Shown here one piece after another: positions 32,756-42,104 of a stretch of 64,000 nucleotides of DNA; the first letter of the stretch is position 1; every line of letters begins with the position of its first letter. The notes beneath the pieces were generated by a model. That model ran no database searches. It had not been told where the DNA came from and saw nothing but the letters and a program-made list of their open reading frames with translations. This DNA is from Propionispora sp. 2/2-37 (lineage in GTDB: Bacteria > Bacillota > Negativicutes > Propionisporales > Propionisporaceae), in NCBI RefSeq assembly GCF_001298735.1, contig NZ_CYSP01000002.1, forward strand, positions 248,001-312,000, in the 5' to 3' direction. Position numbers and translations under genes: made by a program.

Positions 32756-34105
32756 TTACACTTCCATATTTTGTTTATTGTTCCGGCGTTTGGTTATTTT
32801 GATATTCAGATAGGCCATAGCGGCAATGACCGCTGCCAGGACGGCCACACCGGCCCCTTTGAGTCCGGTGAGCTGCAGAATCACCCAGGTCAGCGGGTTG
32901 GCACCGTCACAAATGGAGGCAATCTGCGTAGCTCCGCTGGGCATCTGGAAATTGGCGTTGATGGCCAGTTGGGTATGCAGCGGAGCCATATCGGTGGCGA
33001 TCAAAAGTCCCACCGTTACCATAACCAAACCGACAATAAAGGTGCGGAACACATTTCCTTTCGTAACCGGAACCACCATGGCCAGCATAAACGGCAGAAC
33101 GGCTAAATCGGCAAAGGGCAACACACGATTGCCGGGCAGTACCGCCGCCAGCACGATGGTGATCGGCACCAGCACCAGTGCGGCCGCCATACAAGCCGGA
33201 TGACCGATGGCTACGGCCGAATCCAGGCCGATATAAATTTTACCGGCATTTTTAAACCGTTTTTGGATAAACTGCTGGGCTGAGTCGGATATGGGCAGCA
33301 GTCCTTCCATCAGCATGGCTGCCATTTTCGGAATCAGTACCAGACAACCGCCCATGGTAATACCTACGGTCAGAATGGTTTTTACGTCATAGCCGGCCAG
33401 AATGCCGATGATTAAGCCCAGCACACTGCCGATAATGATCGGCTCACCGAATATGCCGAACTTTTCCTGCAGCGTCTCCGGATCAGCCTTAATATCCCTT
33501 ACGCCGGGAATCATATCAATGAGCTTATTAATGACAAGGGCAATCGGAACATAGGCGGCCGAAAAGCCATGCGGCAGCGAAACACCGGGCAGCTTGTTGT
33601 ATTCTTCTACACCGGGAGCCGTCCAGTCCGCCAGATAAAAGACGATGATCATGTTCACGACGGCAGCAAAACCACCCCATAGAATACTATCCGTCGCGGC
33701 TGTTACCAAAGCACCGGTAAAAGCAAAATGCCAGTAATCCCAAATGTCCACATCAATCGTTCTGGTTTGCTTGGTAAGCAGCAGGATAATATTGACGGCC
33801 AAACCAATAGGAATAATAATGGCTCCCACGGTAGAGGCAAAGGCAATCGCAGCGGCTGCCGGCCAGCCCACATCAATCACGGTTAAATGCAGCCCCAGCC
33901 TTTCCACCATAGTATGCGAGGCCGGCCCCAGCGTACTGGTCAACAGTCCGATAACCAGATTCAGGCCGATAAACCCCACGCCAACCGTAAGGCCGGAGCG
34001 GATAGCCCGGCTCAGTTTCGCTCCCAGACACACTCCCAGGAGGGTAATGATGATCGGCATCATTACACTGGCACCCAGGCTGACAATATAATTGATAATT
34101 TCCAT
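32756..34105 (-). CDS. PTS galactitol-family transporter subunit IIC (copy 1)
   Basis: 449 residues from the ATG at 34105, which has AAGGGGGA upstream; a start at 34141 would overlap the EIIB gene. About 10-12 membrane helices and the family loop FGEPIIIGSVLGLIIG near residue 230; SDSAQQFIQKRF near 280 and the substrate-site segment IGHPACMAAALVLVP near 310 match EIIC-Gat proteins. It carries the polyol across the inner membrane while EIIB phosphorylates it. It is 55% hydrophobic and lacks fused A or B domains, so needs the separate EIIB and EIIA upstream. The imported polyol is not determined. Confidence 0.93.
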   Translation of the reverse strand: MEIINYIVSLGASVMMPIIITLLGVCLGAKLSRAIRSGLTVGVGFIGLNLVIGLLTSTLGPASHTMVERLGLHLTVIDVGWPAAAAIAFASTVGAIIIPIGLAVNIILLLTKQTRTIDVDIWDYWHFAFTGALVTAATDSILWGGFAAVVNMIIVFYLADWTAPGVEEYNKLPGVSLPHGFSAAYVPIALVINKLIDMIPGVRDIKADPETLQEKFGIFGEPIIIGSVLGLIIGILAGYDVKTILTVGITMGGCLVLIPKMAAMLMEGLLPISDSAQQFIQKRFKNAGKIYIGLDSAVAIGHPACMAAALVLVPITIVLAAVLPGNRVLPFADLAVLPFMLAMVVPVTKGNVFRTFIVGLVMVTVGLLIATDMAPLHTQLAINANFQMPSGATQIASICDGANPLTWVILQLTGLKGAGVAVLAAVIAAMAYLNIKITKRRNNKQNMEV

Positions 34106-34121
34106 AACCCCATCCCCCTTA

Positions 34122-34415
34122 TTAAATCTTGAGAAGGCCAATGATTTCTTCTACTACCTGATCAACGCCGACTCCGGTTAAAAACGCCGTCCCCAGCACA
34201 ACCGGAATATTGATTTTGGCCGATACCTGTGTCGTTGCCACTACCAGATCATTTTCTCCCGCCATGGAAGCAAGCTCGGCAATTTTGCATTGATTAATTT
34301 TTACCAGTTTCAATTTTCCTCTCTTATCCAGTGCATCTTTCAGTTTGTTAATTGCCATTGTCGAAGTACATACTCCCGTTCCACAAGCCACCAAAATTCG
34401 TTTTTCACCAGCCAT
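34122..34415 (-). CDS. PTS galactitol-family subunit IIB (copy 1)
   Basis: 97-residue cytosolic phosphocarrier. The active-site loop ILVACGTGVCTSTM carries the phosphorylated cysteine near residue 11, and the fold continues to VVATTQVSAKINIPVV and the C-terminal GLLKI. It passes phosphate from EIIA to the polyol on EIIC. Two ATGs are possible, 34421 and 34415; I took 34415 because GGGGG then has normal spacing. It lies 16 bases before the EIIC gene. Confidence 0.92.
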   Translation of the reverse strand: MAGEKRILVACGTGVCTSTMAINKLKDALDKRGKLKLVKINQCKIAELASMAGENDLVVATTQVSAKINIPVVLGTAFLTGVGVDQVVEEIIGLLKI

Positions 34416-34488
34416 TTTCATAACCCCCTCTTATTTTTCCCTACTTTTTTCATCCCCGCCGGTTCGGTCGTAACTCCCCTCCCTTCCT

Positions 34489-34956
34489 TTAACCTGCCAG
34501 TGCGGCCAGCAGCAGCCGATAGGCTGTCTTCACATCTTTTGCTGCTGACAGTGAGCGCAGCAATACTTTATTCCCGAATAAAACCACCAGCTTTTCGAGA
34601 AATTTAGGCTGATCATGCGCATTTTTTAAAGCCAGCATAAAAATGATGGAAACATCGATTTCTTTTTGCGGATTGTCCATACTGGCAACGCGGACCGGTT
34701 TTTCCAGCACCCCCACCGCGATGGCCGGCTGCAGAACATGCTCAACATCGGTATGCGGCAAAGCCACATTGATTTCACCGGTACACAATCCGGTAGGGAA
34801 GGTGCTCTCCCGGTTCAGCAGTGCCTTAAAATAACTGTCCTTGACATAACCATAGTGCTGTAAACCCTGCGCCAGTTGGGCAAAAGCTTCTTCCCGCCCG
34901 TCCGCCCGCAGGGGGACTTGCATTAATTTTTCATTTAGTAATTGACTAAAATTCAC
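34489..34956 (-). CDS. PTS fructose/galactitol-type subunit IIA (copy 1)
   Basis: About 155 residues of the EIIA-Fru/Gat (PTS_EIIA_2) fold. The active histidine is in NVALPHTDVEHV, with GLCTGEINVALP before it and SIIFMLALKNAHDQPKFLEKL after it. It accepts phosphate from HPr. Start choice: the GTG at 34956 has GGAGG 11 bases upstream and no other option has a ribosome site; an ATG at 34995 is the alternative. First gene of the operon EIIA-EIIB-EIIC-aldolase(-levR1), with a sigma-54 promoter about 110 bases upstream. Confidence 0.9.
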   Translation of the reverse strand: MNFSQLLNEKLMQVPLRADGREEAFAQLAQGLQHYGYVKDSYFKALLNRESTFPTGLCTGEINVALPHTDVEHVLQPAIAVGVLEKPVRVASMDNPQKEIDVSIIFMLALKNAHDQPKFLEKLVVLFGNKVLLRSLSAAKDVKTAYRLLLAALAG

Positions 34957-35057
34957 TACGCCTAAACCCTCCTTTGACCGTTCGTTATTTTCCATTGTGC
35001 AGCCGCTGTGATGGCCTGAGAAAAAGTGCTGCTGTCAGCGATTCAACTATATTTATT

Positions 35058-35072
35058 GCAAATATCATGCCA
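35058..35072 (-). promoter_or_regulatory. Sigma-54 (-24/-12) promoter of PTS operon 1
   Basis: Minus strand TGGCAT-N5-TTGC, matching TGGCAY-N5-TTGC. Transcription would start near 35046, giving a 90-base leader to the EIIA gene. The LevR-type regulator with GAFTGA in the same operon is the expected activator. Confidence 0.8.
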
Positions 35073-35244
35073 AACAAAATATACTCTGACCGCAAGGCAC
35101 TGCTTACTTTCTCCCCGCTTTTTCCGGCAGTACGGCAAGCCCGCTTTTCAAATTCAGATAATTTTAACAATTCATGCCACCCTGTCCTCGTTTAACATTA
35201 TCTGCCCGCTGTAACCCGGTTTGGCATTTTTGGTTATATTCCGC

Positions 35245-35299
35245 AAAAAACAGGAGAGGGGCTCCAAACGGTAAAAAACCATTTGAGCCCCTCTCCTGT
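35245..35299 (-). terminator. Intrinsic terminator after glycogen phosphorylase
   Basis: Eleven-base stem GAGAGGGGCTC / GAGCCCCTCTC and, on the minus strand, a run of six T (CTGTTTTTTGC). It starts about 40 bases past the glgP stop and isolates glgP from PTS operon 1. Confidence 0.88.
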
Positions 35300-35339
35300 C
35301 TTCCGGTGGACGCAGGTGCGGCTAATAACACAACCGGGA

Positions 35340-37727
35340 TTAGCCGCGAAAATAAGATGGACGAATATGCCAGATGCCGTCGGCATATTCCTTTACGGTG
35401 TAGTCACTGGAAAAGCGTCCGGCCTGAGCAATGTTAGTAATCGCCATTTTCCAGCGCTGCCTTTCGTCACGAAACAGCTGATCAATGGTTTGCTGCGCCT
35501 CAACATAGGCGGCAAAATCCTGCAACTCCAGAAAATGGCCGCTAGGCTGCAACAAATAATCATACAACGGCTTGAATTCATCGCCAATGACCGGCAGGCT
35601 GCCGTCAATCAACTGATTAACGCATTGTCTCACCCGTTCGTCCTGCTGATAAATAGGTAAGGGATTGCACCGTCCTGTACGGTAGCACTCCGCCGCTTCC
35701 CCGGCCGTCAGGCCAAAAATGATAATATTGTCCTCTCCTACCGCTTCCCTGATTTCCACATTGGCGCCATCCAGCGTCCCCACGGTAATGGCACCGTTCA
35801 GCATGAATTTCATGTTGCTGGTGCCGGAGGCTTCCTTGCCGGCGGTAGAAATTTGTTCGCTGACATCGGCGGCGGGTATGATGCGTTCCGCCAGTGTTAC
35901 TCCGTAATTTTCCAAAAATACAATTTTGATCTTGTCTTTTATCGTTTTATCGGCATTAACCTTTCTCGCCAGGACATTGATCAACTGAATTATTTTTTTG
36001 GCCAGGTAGTAGCCGGGTGCGGCTTTTCCGGCAAAAAGAAAGGTCCGGGGCAGCACATCCAGATTGGGATTATCCCGCAGCCGGTTATACAGTTCCATGA
36101 TCCGTAAAACGTTTAATAGCTGGCGTTTATAAGCATGAATGCGCTTAATATGAACATCGAAAATAGAACGGCAGTCCAGGGCTACGTGGTAGGTTTCATT
36201 GATCAGCCTGGCTAATTGCTGCTTGCGCTCGGTTTTGATTGCTGCTACTTTTTCCTGAAATGCCGCGTCTTCGGCATGGGCCTGCAAATTCTTCAACATT
36301 GCCGGTTGATGCAGCCAGCCGGGTCCAAGCGTATCGGTTATCAGGTCGGCCAGGCCGGGGTTGGCGCCAAGAAGCCAGCGGCGGTGCGTAATCCCGTTGG
36401 TTTTATTATTAAACTTTCCGGGAGTGTGCTGATAAAAGAGGTGTAAGAGGTCTTTTTGCAGTATGGAGCTATGTAATGCGGCGACACCGTTGACGCTGTA
36501 GCTGCCTGCAACTGCCAAGTGAGCCATTTTAACAAATCCGTCGGCAATTACAGCCATGGCGGCAATCCGGCCCCATTCACCGGGATAATGCTGCCAAAGC
36601 TCGGCGCAAAACCGTTCATTAATTTCATGGATGATTTCATAAATACGCGGCAGCAGGCTCTGAACTTCAGAAACAGGCCATTTTTCCAGAGCTTCGGGCA
36701 GAACGGTGTGATTCGTATAGGATATAGTGCGCGTGGTAATCCGCCAGGCTTCATCCCAGCCCATGCCTTCCTCGTCCAGCAAAATCCGCATAAGTTCCGG
36801 AATGGCTAAAGCCGGATGCGTATCATTGATATGGACGGCAACCCGGTCGGCCAGGGTGGAAAGATCAGTGCCCTGTTTCCGCCTGATATGGCGGACAATG
36901 CTCTGCAGGCCGGCCGATACGAGAAAATATTCCTGCACCAGCCGGAGGATGCGTCCTTCTTCATAACGGTCGTCGGGATACAAAATTTGCGAAATAGACT
37001 CCACCCAGTTCTTATATTCCAGTAATTTACGGTAATCATCAGGAGCCAGACTAGAATAGCTTAAACCGGAGGTGTCTTGTACTTCGGCACTCCATAGCCG
37101 CAGGGTATTCACCGTACTATTTTCATAGCCAATAAGCGGAATATCATAAGGAACTGCTTTTACAACGCCCAGCGGTGCCCCAAAGCGCACTTCGACCGCT
37201 TTATTGGGTTTGCGGTATTCCCAGATATTCAGGTCTTTTAACCAGGTATCAGGCTTTTCAATCTGCATGTCGTTGATAATGGACTGCTCAAACAAACCGT
37301 AGGTATACCGGATGCCGCAGCCGTGTCCGGGCAATCCGAGCGATGCCATGGATTCGAGAAAGCACGAAGCCAGCCGGCCCAGCCCGCCGTTGCCAAGGCT
37401 GGCATCATGCTCGGCATCAGCCAGTTCCTGGTAATCAATGCCGAGTTCGGCAAGCACGTCAATCCACAAATCCCGGAGGCCCAAACTGCGCAAATTACTG
37501 TCCAGGAGACGCCCCGGCAAAAATTCAATGGAAAAATAATAAACCTGTTTTTGTTTTTCCACATCATAACGACGCGTGGTATCTACCCAGTGCTGTCCGA
37601 TATGGTCCCTTACCAGGCTGGCCAGCGCTGCGTATTTTTCATAAGTAGACGCTTCGTCCAGACCGGTTCCCGCCAAAGCTAACAGCCGCTGGCGAAAGAC
37701 CTGTTTATACTGCTCTTTGGTTAACAA
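35340..37727 (-). CDS. glgP: Glycogen/starch/alpha-glucan phosphorylase
   Basis: About 795 residues. PLP-dependent phosphorolysis of alpha-1,4-glucans to glucose 1-phosphate. N-terminal YYFSIEFLPGRLLDSNLR, GNGGLGRLASCFLESMA near 100, and the PLP-lysine segment EASGTSNMKFMLNGAITVGT near 640 are diagnostic. Start: the region upstream lacks an ATG; the TTG at 37727 has AAGGAGG eight bases upstream, while a TTG at 37814 has weaker support. It is monocistronic with its own terminator and sits between two polyol PTS loci with no other glycogen gene nearby, so it is probably constitutively placed rather than part of either polyol pathway. Confidence 0.93.
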   Translation of the reverse strand: MLTKEQYKQVFRQRLLALAGTGLDEASTYEKYAALASLVRDHIGQHWVDTTRRYDVEKQKQVYYFSIEFLPGRLLDSNLRSLGLRDLWIDVLAELGIDYQELADAEHDASLGNGGLGRLASCFLESMASLGLPGHGCGIRYTYGLFEQSIINDMQIEKPDTWLKDLNIWEYRKPNKAVEVRFGAPLGVVKAVPYDIPLIGYENSTVNTLRLWSAEVQDTSGLSYSSLAPDDYRKLLEYKNWVESISQILYPDDRYEEGRILRLVQEYFLVSAGLQSIVRHIRRKQGTDLSTLADRVAVHINDTHPALAIPELMRILLDEEGMGWDEAWRITTRTISYTNHTVLPEALEKWPVSEVQSLLPRIYEIIHEINERFCAELWQHYPGEWGRIAAMAVIADGFVKMAHLAVAGSYSVNGVAALHSSILQKDLLHLFYQHTPGKFNNKTNGITHRRWLLGANPGLADLITDTLGPGWLHQPAMLKNLQAHAEDAAFQEKVAAIKTERKQQLARLINETYHVALDCRSIFDVHIKRIHAYKRQLLNVLRIMELYNRLRDNPNLDVLPRTFLFAGKAAPGYYLAKKIIQLINVLARKVNADKTIKDKIKIVFLENYGVTLAERIIPAADVSEQISTAGKEASGTSNMKFMLNGAITVGTLDGANVEIREAVGEDNIIIFGLTAGEAAECYRTGRCNPLPIYQQDERVRQCVNQLIDGSLPVIGDEFKPLYDYLLQPSGHFLELQDFAAYVEAQQTIDQLFRDERQRWKMAITNIAQAGRFSSDYTVKEYADGIWHIRPSYFRG

Positions 37728-38229
37728 TAGACTCCCCTCCTTATTTTGACTATAGACTTGGACGCATCCGGCTCCGCCGGGCCTCTTGCCTAATGTCCCC
37801 ACCTCTCTTTTCAAGATATTATTTTTATTATTTAAATATATTTAAATAATATGGGAGAAAAAGACCAGTGGGTTACCGGTCATGTATATGGCGTCTATTG
37901 ATTTATTTACGGCTGGATTCATGGCTTGAAATCTGCATTGGTATATTTACATTATAAATCATACAGAAGCTGTTATAAAGGATTAATCTCTTGTTATCCG
38001 TATTAACCGGCGCCAAACCCATGTTGTGAAACGACATCGTATTTATGCCCGGCAATTACCGAGAAAGGTTAGCCTGCGCTGGGCCAGTTTTTTACGGTTA
38101 CCTCCTGTCCAACGAAGAAAAAACTGAAACAACTGCTTCGTCTTACTATATCGGTTTTTCTCCCCAAACAAAAACAGCTTTCCCGCCTTGTGCCCGGAAA
38201 GCTGTTTTTGTTGTATGCATTGTCCCGTA
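37728..38229. other. Intergenic region between glgP and the araD-like gene
   Basis: 502 bases without a recognisable gene. The right end holds the araD-like terminator (38167-38212). The left third, 37815-37860, is very AT-rich (TATTTAAATAATA-type) and is the likely place of the glgP promoter, although no clean hexamer pair is visible. The middle (37870-38160) shows nothing I can name. Confidence 0.5.
38167..38212 (-). terminator. Intrinsic terminator after the araD-like gene
   Basis: Perfect 17-base stem (38167-38183 with 38196-38212) whose 3' arm ends in a GTTTTTGTT tail on the minus strand. It begins 17 bases past the stop and closes the gatD-araD unit. Confidence 0.9.
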
Positions 38230-38919
38230 CTACGCCTGCCCGTAATAGGCACCGCTGCCGTGTTTGCGTAAAAAGTGCTTATCCAGCAGCGACTGCTGGA
38301 TCGACCCCGCCGCACTGTTCAGGTGTACAGTGTGGTAAGCCATATGACAGATCTCCTCCAGAATGACGGCATTATGCACGGCATCATCGGGATCTTTGCC
38401 CCAGGCAAACGGGCCGTGATTGCAAACCAATACACCGGGAATAGCCATAATATCCTTCTGACCAAAAGTCTCAATAATGACATGGCCGGTTTCCTTTTCA
38501 TAATCACCGGAAATTTCCTGGTCAGTCAGGGCACGCGTGCAGGGGACCTTGCCGTAAAAATGATCGGCATGGGTCGTTCCCAAAGCCGGCAGGCTCTGAC
38601 CGGACTGCGCCCAGATGGTAGCCCAGGTTGAATGAGTGTGCACGATGCCGCCCAGTTCCGGATAGCGTTTATATAATACCAGATGGGTCGGCGTATCGGA
38701 CGACGGTCTAAGCTTGCCGTCAACCTGTTTTCCTTCCAAATCCAGCACCACCATGTCCTCGGCCGTCATTTTTTCATAGTCAACCCCGCTGGGTTTAATG
38801 ACGACCAGCCCTTTTTCACGATCAATACCGCTTACATTTCCCCAGGTGAATTTAACCAGACCGAACTCCGGCAAAGCCAGGTTGGCTTGCAGGACTTTTG
38901 CTTTTAACTCTTCCAGCAT
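38230..38919 (-). CDS. L-ribulose-5-phosphate 4-epimerase-like protein (AraD family)
   Basis: 229 residues, the AraD length. Family landmarks: [11 protein letters not shown] near 24, [11 protein letters not shown] near 41, [11 protein letters not shown] near 74, [12 protein letters not shown] near 96, [10 protein letters not shown] near 114 and [11 protein letters not shown] near 171, close to the AraD pattern for the epimerase rather than the aldolase branch. It would convert L-ribulose 5-phosphate to D-xylulose 5-phosphate for the pentose phosphate pathway. The ATG at 38919 has GAGGGG upstream; an ATG at 39021 lies inside the dehydrogenase gene and is rejected. It follows the dehydrogenase by 55 bases under a sigma-54 promoter. 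Confidence 0.88.
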   Translation of the reverse strand: MLEELKAKVLQANLALPEFGLVKFTWGNVSGIDREKGLVVIKPSGVDYEKMTAEDMVVLDLEGKQVDGKLRPSSDTPTHLVLYKRYPELGGIVHTHSTWATIWAQSGQSLPALGTTHADHFYGKVPCTRALTDQEISGDYEKETGHVIIETFGQKDIMAIPGVLVCNHGPFAWGKDPDDAVHNAVILEEICHMAYHTVHLNSAAGSIQQSLLDKHFLRKHGSGAYYGQA

Positions 38920-38974
38920 AGTAATCCCCTCTCTCTTTTTACTATTCTTCGCCAGACGATAGAACGAACCGGTG

Positions 38975-40024
38975 CTACAGTGCGACCAAAACCTTATTGA
39001 AGGAAATTCTGCGATTGGCAATATCGTCTAAATACCGGGCCAGCTCTTCCAGTTTGATTTTATGTGAAATCATCGGTTTAAAGGCCAGTTTACCCTGAGC
39101 CATAAATTCCACGGTAGCTTGCCAGGCCTTGCCGGGATACGGCGCCGAATAGGAGTTCCAGGAACCTTGAATGCTGATTTCCCCTCGCAGTACCGCCTCG
39201 ATGGATTTTTCCTGCAGCAGCAGTTCCGAATGGGAAATTCCTAAAAAGACAACTTTGCCATGTTTTTTTACCGCCAAAATGGCCTGTTCCTGCGTAATTT
39301 TGCTGCCCGCCGTTTCCAACGCCACCTGCGCTCCGCCGCCGGTTATTTCCTTAATACGCTGTACCGGATCACATTCCCGGGCATTGACGACGATGTCGGC
39401 ACCCAGTGTTTTGGCCAGTTCCAGTTTTTCCGGGAAAATATCCACCGCAATCACCCTGGCGGCACCAAACAGTTTGGCCCATTGCAGCGTAAGCTGGCCG
39501 ATCGGGCCGCAGCCCATCACTACTGCCGTATCGCCGGCCGCTATACCGCTTTTGGCCACGCCATGATAACCGATGGTCGCCGGCTCAATTCCGGCTGCCG
39601 TTTCATAATCCAGACTGTCGGGCAGCGGTAAAATATGACGGGCCGGAACTTTCGTGTATTCGGCAAAGGCTCCGTCACTGCCGGTACCGATAATATTGTA
39701 CTGCTCACACAGGCCGAAATTTCCTCCCCTGCAATACTCGCAGGTGCCGCAGGGAATTAACGGTGCCACTGCTACCCGGTCGCCAACGGCAAGTCCGGTT
39801 ACTTTCGTCCCCACCTCGGCAATCTCGCCGCAAAACTCATGCCCTAGAATAAGTGGATATTTCCGCGCCCCGCTAATCATAGCCCGCGGTATATCCGAAC
39901 CACAAATACCGGCATATTTGACTTTTACCAAAACGTCCTGACCGCCGATTGCCGGAATATCAACCCTTTCACAGCGGATATCTTTCAGGCCGTGAATTAC
40001 AGCGGCTTTCATTTTTCCTTTCAT
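38975..40024 (-). CDS. Zinc-dependent polyol-phosphate dehydrogenase (GatD-like)
   Basis: 349 residues of the medium-chain dehydrogenase family. Catalytic zinc ligands in GICGSDIPR and LGHEFCGE, structural zinc cluster [15 protein letters not shown], and NAD site [15 protein letters not shown] near 173. The GSDIPR segment is typical of galactitol-1-phosphate 5-dehydrogenase (GatD). With an AraD-like partner, the substrate here may be a pentitol phosphate oxidised to L-ribulose or a similar ketopentose phosphate; this is inference. I took the ATG at 40024 (AAAGGAG eight bases upstream, 42 bases after the predicted sigma-54 start); the frame is open further upstream but that part is the promoter. 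Confidence 0.9.
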   Translation of the reverse strand: MKGKMKAAVIHGLKDIRCERVDIPAIGGQDVLVKVKYAGICGSDIPRAMISGARKYPLILGHEFCGEIAEVGTKVTGLAVGDRVAVAPLIPCGTCEYCRGGNFGLCEQYNIIGTGSDGAFAEYTKVPARHILPLPDSLDYETAAGIEPATIGYHGVAKSGIAAGDTAVVMGCGPIGQLTLQWAKLFGAARVIAVDIFPEKLELAKTLGADIVVNARECDPVQRIKEITGGGAQVALETAGSKITQEQAILAVKKHGKVVFLGISHSELLLQEKSIEAVLRGEISIQGSWNSYSAPYPGKAWQATVEFMAQGKLAFKPMISHKIKLEELARYLDDIANRRISFNKVLVAL

Positions 40025-40078
40025 GCCATCTTCTCCTTTCGCCAATAAGCAAGACAATTCCAACATATATACATCTAT

Positions 40079-40093
40079 GCAAAACCTGTGCCA
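40079..40093 (-). promoter_or_regulatory. Sigma-54 promoter of the gatD-araD unit
   Basis: Minus strand TGGCAC-N5-TTGC, an exact match to the -24/-12 consensus. Transcription starts near 40067. Confidence 0.88.
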
Positions 40094-40175
40094 AACAAAA
40101 AATGATTCTATCTTCCTGGCCGACTCCGTAAAATCAGGCGTTGGCGGCTGTCCTGCTACATTTTCCAAACCAAGA

Positions 40176-40209
40176 CTTACATTTTGTGAATGATGTACGA
40201 ATTGTGTGA
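40176..40209 (-). promoter_or_regulatory. Candidate activator sites upstream of the gatD promoter
   Basis: CTTACATTTTGTGAA (40176-40190) and AATTGTGTGA (40200-40209), about 85-115 bases upstream of the -24 element. The same two blocks (CTTACATTTTCCGAA, AATTGTATGA) lie at 45606-45649 upstream of the levR2 sigma-54 promoter. A partial third copy, CTACATTTTCCAAA, is at about 40156. The distance suits enhancer sites for the LevR-type activator. Confidence 0.6.
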
Positions 40210-40246
40210 GGCCACCGAGTGCAACAAAAATATCATCCGTGCTATA

Positions 40247-40294
40247 TGCAAACAGGCCGCAGAACAACAAGTGCTGTCCTGCGGCCTGTTTGCA
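40247..40294. terminator. Inverted repeat after EIIC copy 2
   Basis: Perfect 16-base stem TGCAAACAGGCCGCAG / CTGCGGCCTGTTTGCA (40247-40262, 40279-40294), 13 bases past the EIIC stop. The tail on the minus strand is TATAGC, not a T-run, so efficiency is uncertain, but the position supports a transcript end. Confidence 0.6.
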
Positions 40295-40306
40295 AAAATT
40301 CAATTG

Positions 40307-41734
40307 TTAAGCATTGACCGGATTATTGGAGTTTCCATTATCCACAGTATTTTTCATCGCATTTTGATCTAAATAATCATACACGGCTTCTTTATTCTTC
40401 CTGAACAGGAAGTATAATACCAGATACACGGCAACTGAAAGTGCAATCAAGAGCGGCGACTGGCTTAAGAAGGCCAGGAAGACCAGGCCCATAAGCGGTT
40501 TGCCCAGAATATTAAAGCTGGTAATGAGCAATGCGCCTACCGGCAGGTTAACCCCTACTGTCGAGCAAATCTGAGTAAACAGCGGTGCCGTATAGGTGCA
40601 CATGTATAGACCGGCACTAAACCAGATGGCCCCTGTGATTAAAACCTTAAAGATGTTGCCGTTCACCAGTGGCACAATTCCCTGCACCATGAAAGGCAGC
40701 GCCAGAAGGTCGACAACCGGCAGCACCTGGTTGCCCGGCAGGGCAATAGCCAAAAATACCATGATGGGAATGAGGATGATACCGGAGATTAAAGTAGCCG
40801 GCTCGCCATACCCGGTAGCGTCATTGACCCCCAGGAACCACTGACGGGCTTTGGTATCTTTTTTGATGGATTTTCTGGCTGCCTCGGTAATCGGCAGGAA
40901 GGCTTGGGCAAACAGGCCGGCTACCCTGGGGAAAATCGCCATGATCGAACTGGTCGCAATCCCCATAACGGCCACCTGCCCCCAGGCTGCCAAAGTTCCC
41001 AGATTTTTGAAATTACCCATAATACCGATAAAGATACCCAGTAACAGCCCAAGAGAAACCGGTTCACCGAAAAAGCCCAATTTTTTTTGCAGTTCCTGCG
41101 GGCTGAGTTTCACCTTATTTAATCCCAGCGCGTTCATAATCGGATCAAAAACCACGGTAAAAATGGCGGCTTCGATGTTATGCATGGCTATAATCGTGCA
41201 GTTCGGATATTTATAGTAGGTCGACCAGCGTTTGGCCATCAGTTCGGCAATCAACAGGCTGTACATATTGAGCAGAATCATGCAGCCCAGTGCCAACACC
41301 ATGTTTTTCGTTACCAAATATACCATGGAACCCCATACCATATAGGAATAGTTGTTCCATAAATCGCCCGGCTGAAAAACCGAAGTCCATTTGGTTAAAA
41401 ACAACACGGTTTGCACTACCAGCCCGATACCTAGGAAAATCATCCCGGCTTCCGTGGAGAACGCCACCAGGGCGGTTGCCTGCCAGCCTACATCAAAAAC
41501 GGGGAGCTGGATGCCCGTGCCTTCCACCATCTTTTTGACAACCGGTGTAATAATCGGAGTAAATGCATTTAACAGCATGGTAAAGCCTTGCAAACCAACC
41601 CCGGCATACAGGGCGGAAAAGAACGATTTCTTCGTGTCCACTTTGAGTATTTTTGAGATAATGAAAATGATGACTGGGACAAAAATTGGAGCCCCAAACG
41701 TATCAAATACCGCTTTTAGTGTTTCAAGAAACAT
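40307..41734 (-). CDS. PTS galactitol-family transporter subunit IIC (copy 2)
   Basis: 475 residues, about 11 membrane helices. EIIC-Gat landmarks: GFFGEPVSLGLLLGIFIG near 220, LPITEAARKSIKKD near 275 and GYGEPATLISGIILIPIM near 305, and a hydrophilic C-terminus of about 30 residues (NKEAVYDYLDQNAMKN). AAGGAGG precedes the ATG. It diverges clearly from the copy at 32756, so the two loci probably take different polyols. Last gene of the levR2-EIIA-EIIB-EIIC unit; a hairpin follows and the dehydrogenase genes start from their own sigma-54 promoter. Confidence 0.93.
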   Translation of the reverse strand: MFLETLKAVFDTFGAPIFVPVIIFIISKILKVDTKKSFFSALYAGVGLQGFTMLLNAFTPIITPVVKKMVEGTGIQLPVFDVGWQATALVAFSTEAGMIFLGIGLVVQTVLFLTKWTSVFQPGDLWNNYSYMVWGSMVYLVTKNMVLALGCMILLNMYSLLIAELMAKRWSTYYKYPNCTIIAMHNIEAAIFTVVFDPIMNALGLNKVKLSPQELQKKLGFFGEPVSLGLLLGIFIGIMGNFKNLGTLAAWGQVAVMGIATSSIMAIFPRVAGLFAQAFLPITEAARKSIKKDTKARQWFLGVNDATGYGEPATLISGIILIPIMVFLAIALPGNQVLPVVDLLALPFMVQGIVPLVNGNIFKVLITGAIWFSAGLYMCTYTAPLFTQICSTVGVNLPVGALLITSFNILGKPLMGLVFLAFLSQSPLLIALSVAVYLVLYFLFRKNKEAVYDYLDQNAMKNTVDNGNSNNPVNA

Positions 41735-41761
41735 GTTTTTTCCTCCTTATTTAATAGTTTT

Positions 41762-42070
41762 TTATTTGTTTTCCAATTTTTCGATAACACTCATCACCTC
41801 TTCCAGAAACTCATCTTCTCCAAAACCGGTTAGAAAACCAAAGGCACTAATGGTGGGAATGCCATAATCGCCGTCCGGCAACGGACTGGTATGGGTAATA
41901 AAATCAAATTTCCCGCTCTGTGCCAGGTTTAACGCTTCCGTTGGCTTAGCCTCGGTGGCCATGATGGTAATACCTCTTTCTTCCATAGCATCTTTCAATT
42001 TTTCCGCAATCATGGAAGATGTCACTGTCCCGGAACCACATACCGATAATACATTAAAGCTTCTCATCAT
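41762..42070 (-). CDS. PTS galactitol-family subunit IIB (copy 2)
   Basis: 102-residue phosphocarrier. Phosphocysteine loop FNVLSVCGSGTVTSSM near residue 11, matching EIIB-Gat except that the second cysteine found in copy 1 is absent. The C-terminal part FDFITHTSPLPDGDYGIPTIS is usual for the family. AAGGAG lies seven bases before the ATG. It sits 27 bases upstream of EIIC and 34 bases downstream of EIIA. Confidence 0.92.
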   Translation of the reverse strand: MMRSFNVLSVCGSGTVTSSMIAEKLKDAMEERGITIMATEAKPTEALNLAQSGKFDFITHTSPLPDGDYGIPTISAFGFLTGFGEDEFLEEVMSVIEKLENK

Positions 42071-42104
42071 TTACACGCTCCTTAAGTTTAATTCATGCTC
42101 CGCA

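Noticed and set aside
32819-34091. Long open frames opposite the EIIC and lpx genes
   Set aside because: They mirror coding-strand composition of the real genes, lack ribosome sites and encode no recognisable domains.
37728-37814. Longer N-terminus for glycogen phosphorylase starting at the TTG at 37814
   Set aside because: The extension has no family similarity and the TTG at 37727 has an AAGGAGG ribosome site at the right distance.
40141-40209. Repeated CTACATTTTCC sequences as a short CRISPR-like array
   Set aside because: Only two partial and one full copy, unequal spacing and no cas genes; regulatory sites fit better.
38975-40303. N-terminal extension of the GatD-like dehydrogenase to 40303
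   Set aside because: It would translate the sigma-54 promoter and the EIIC terminator; the ATG at 40024 has a good ribosome site and fits the family length.
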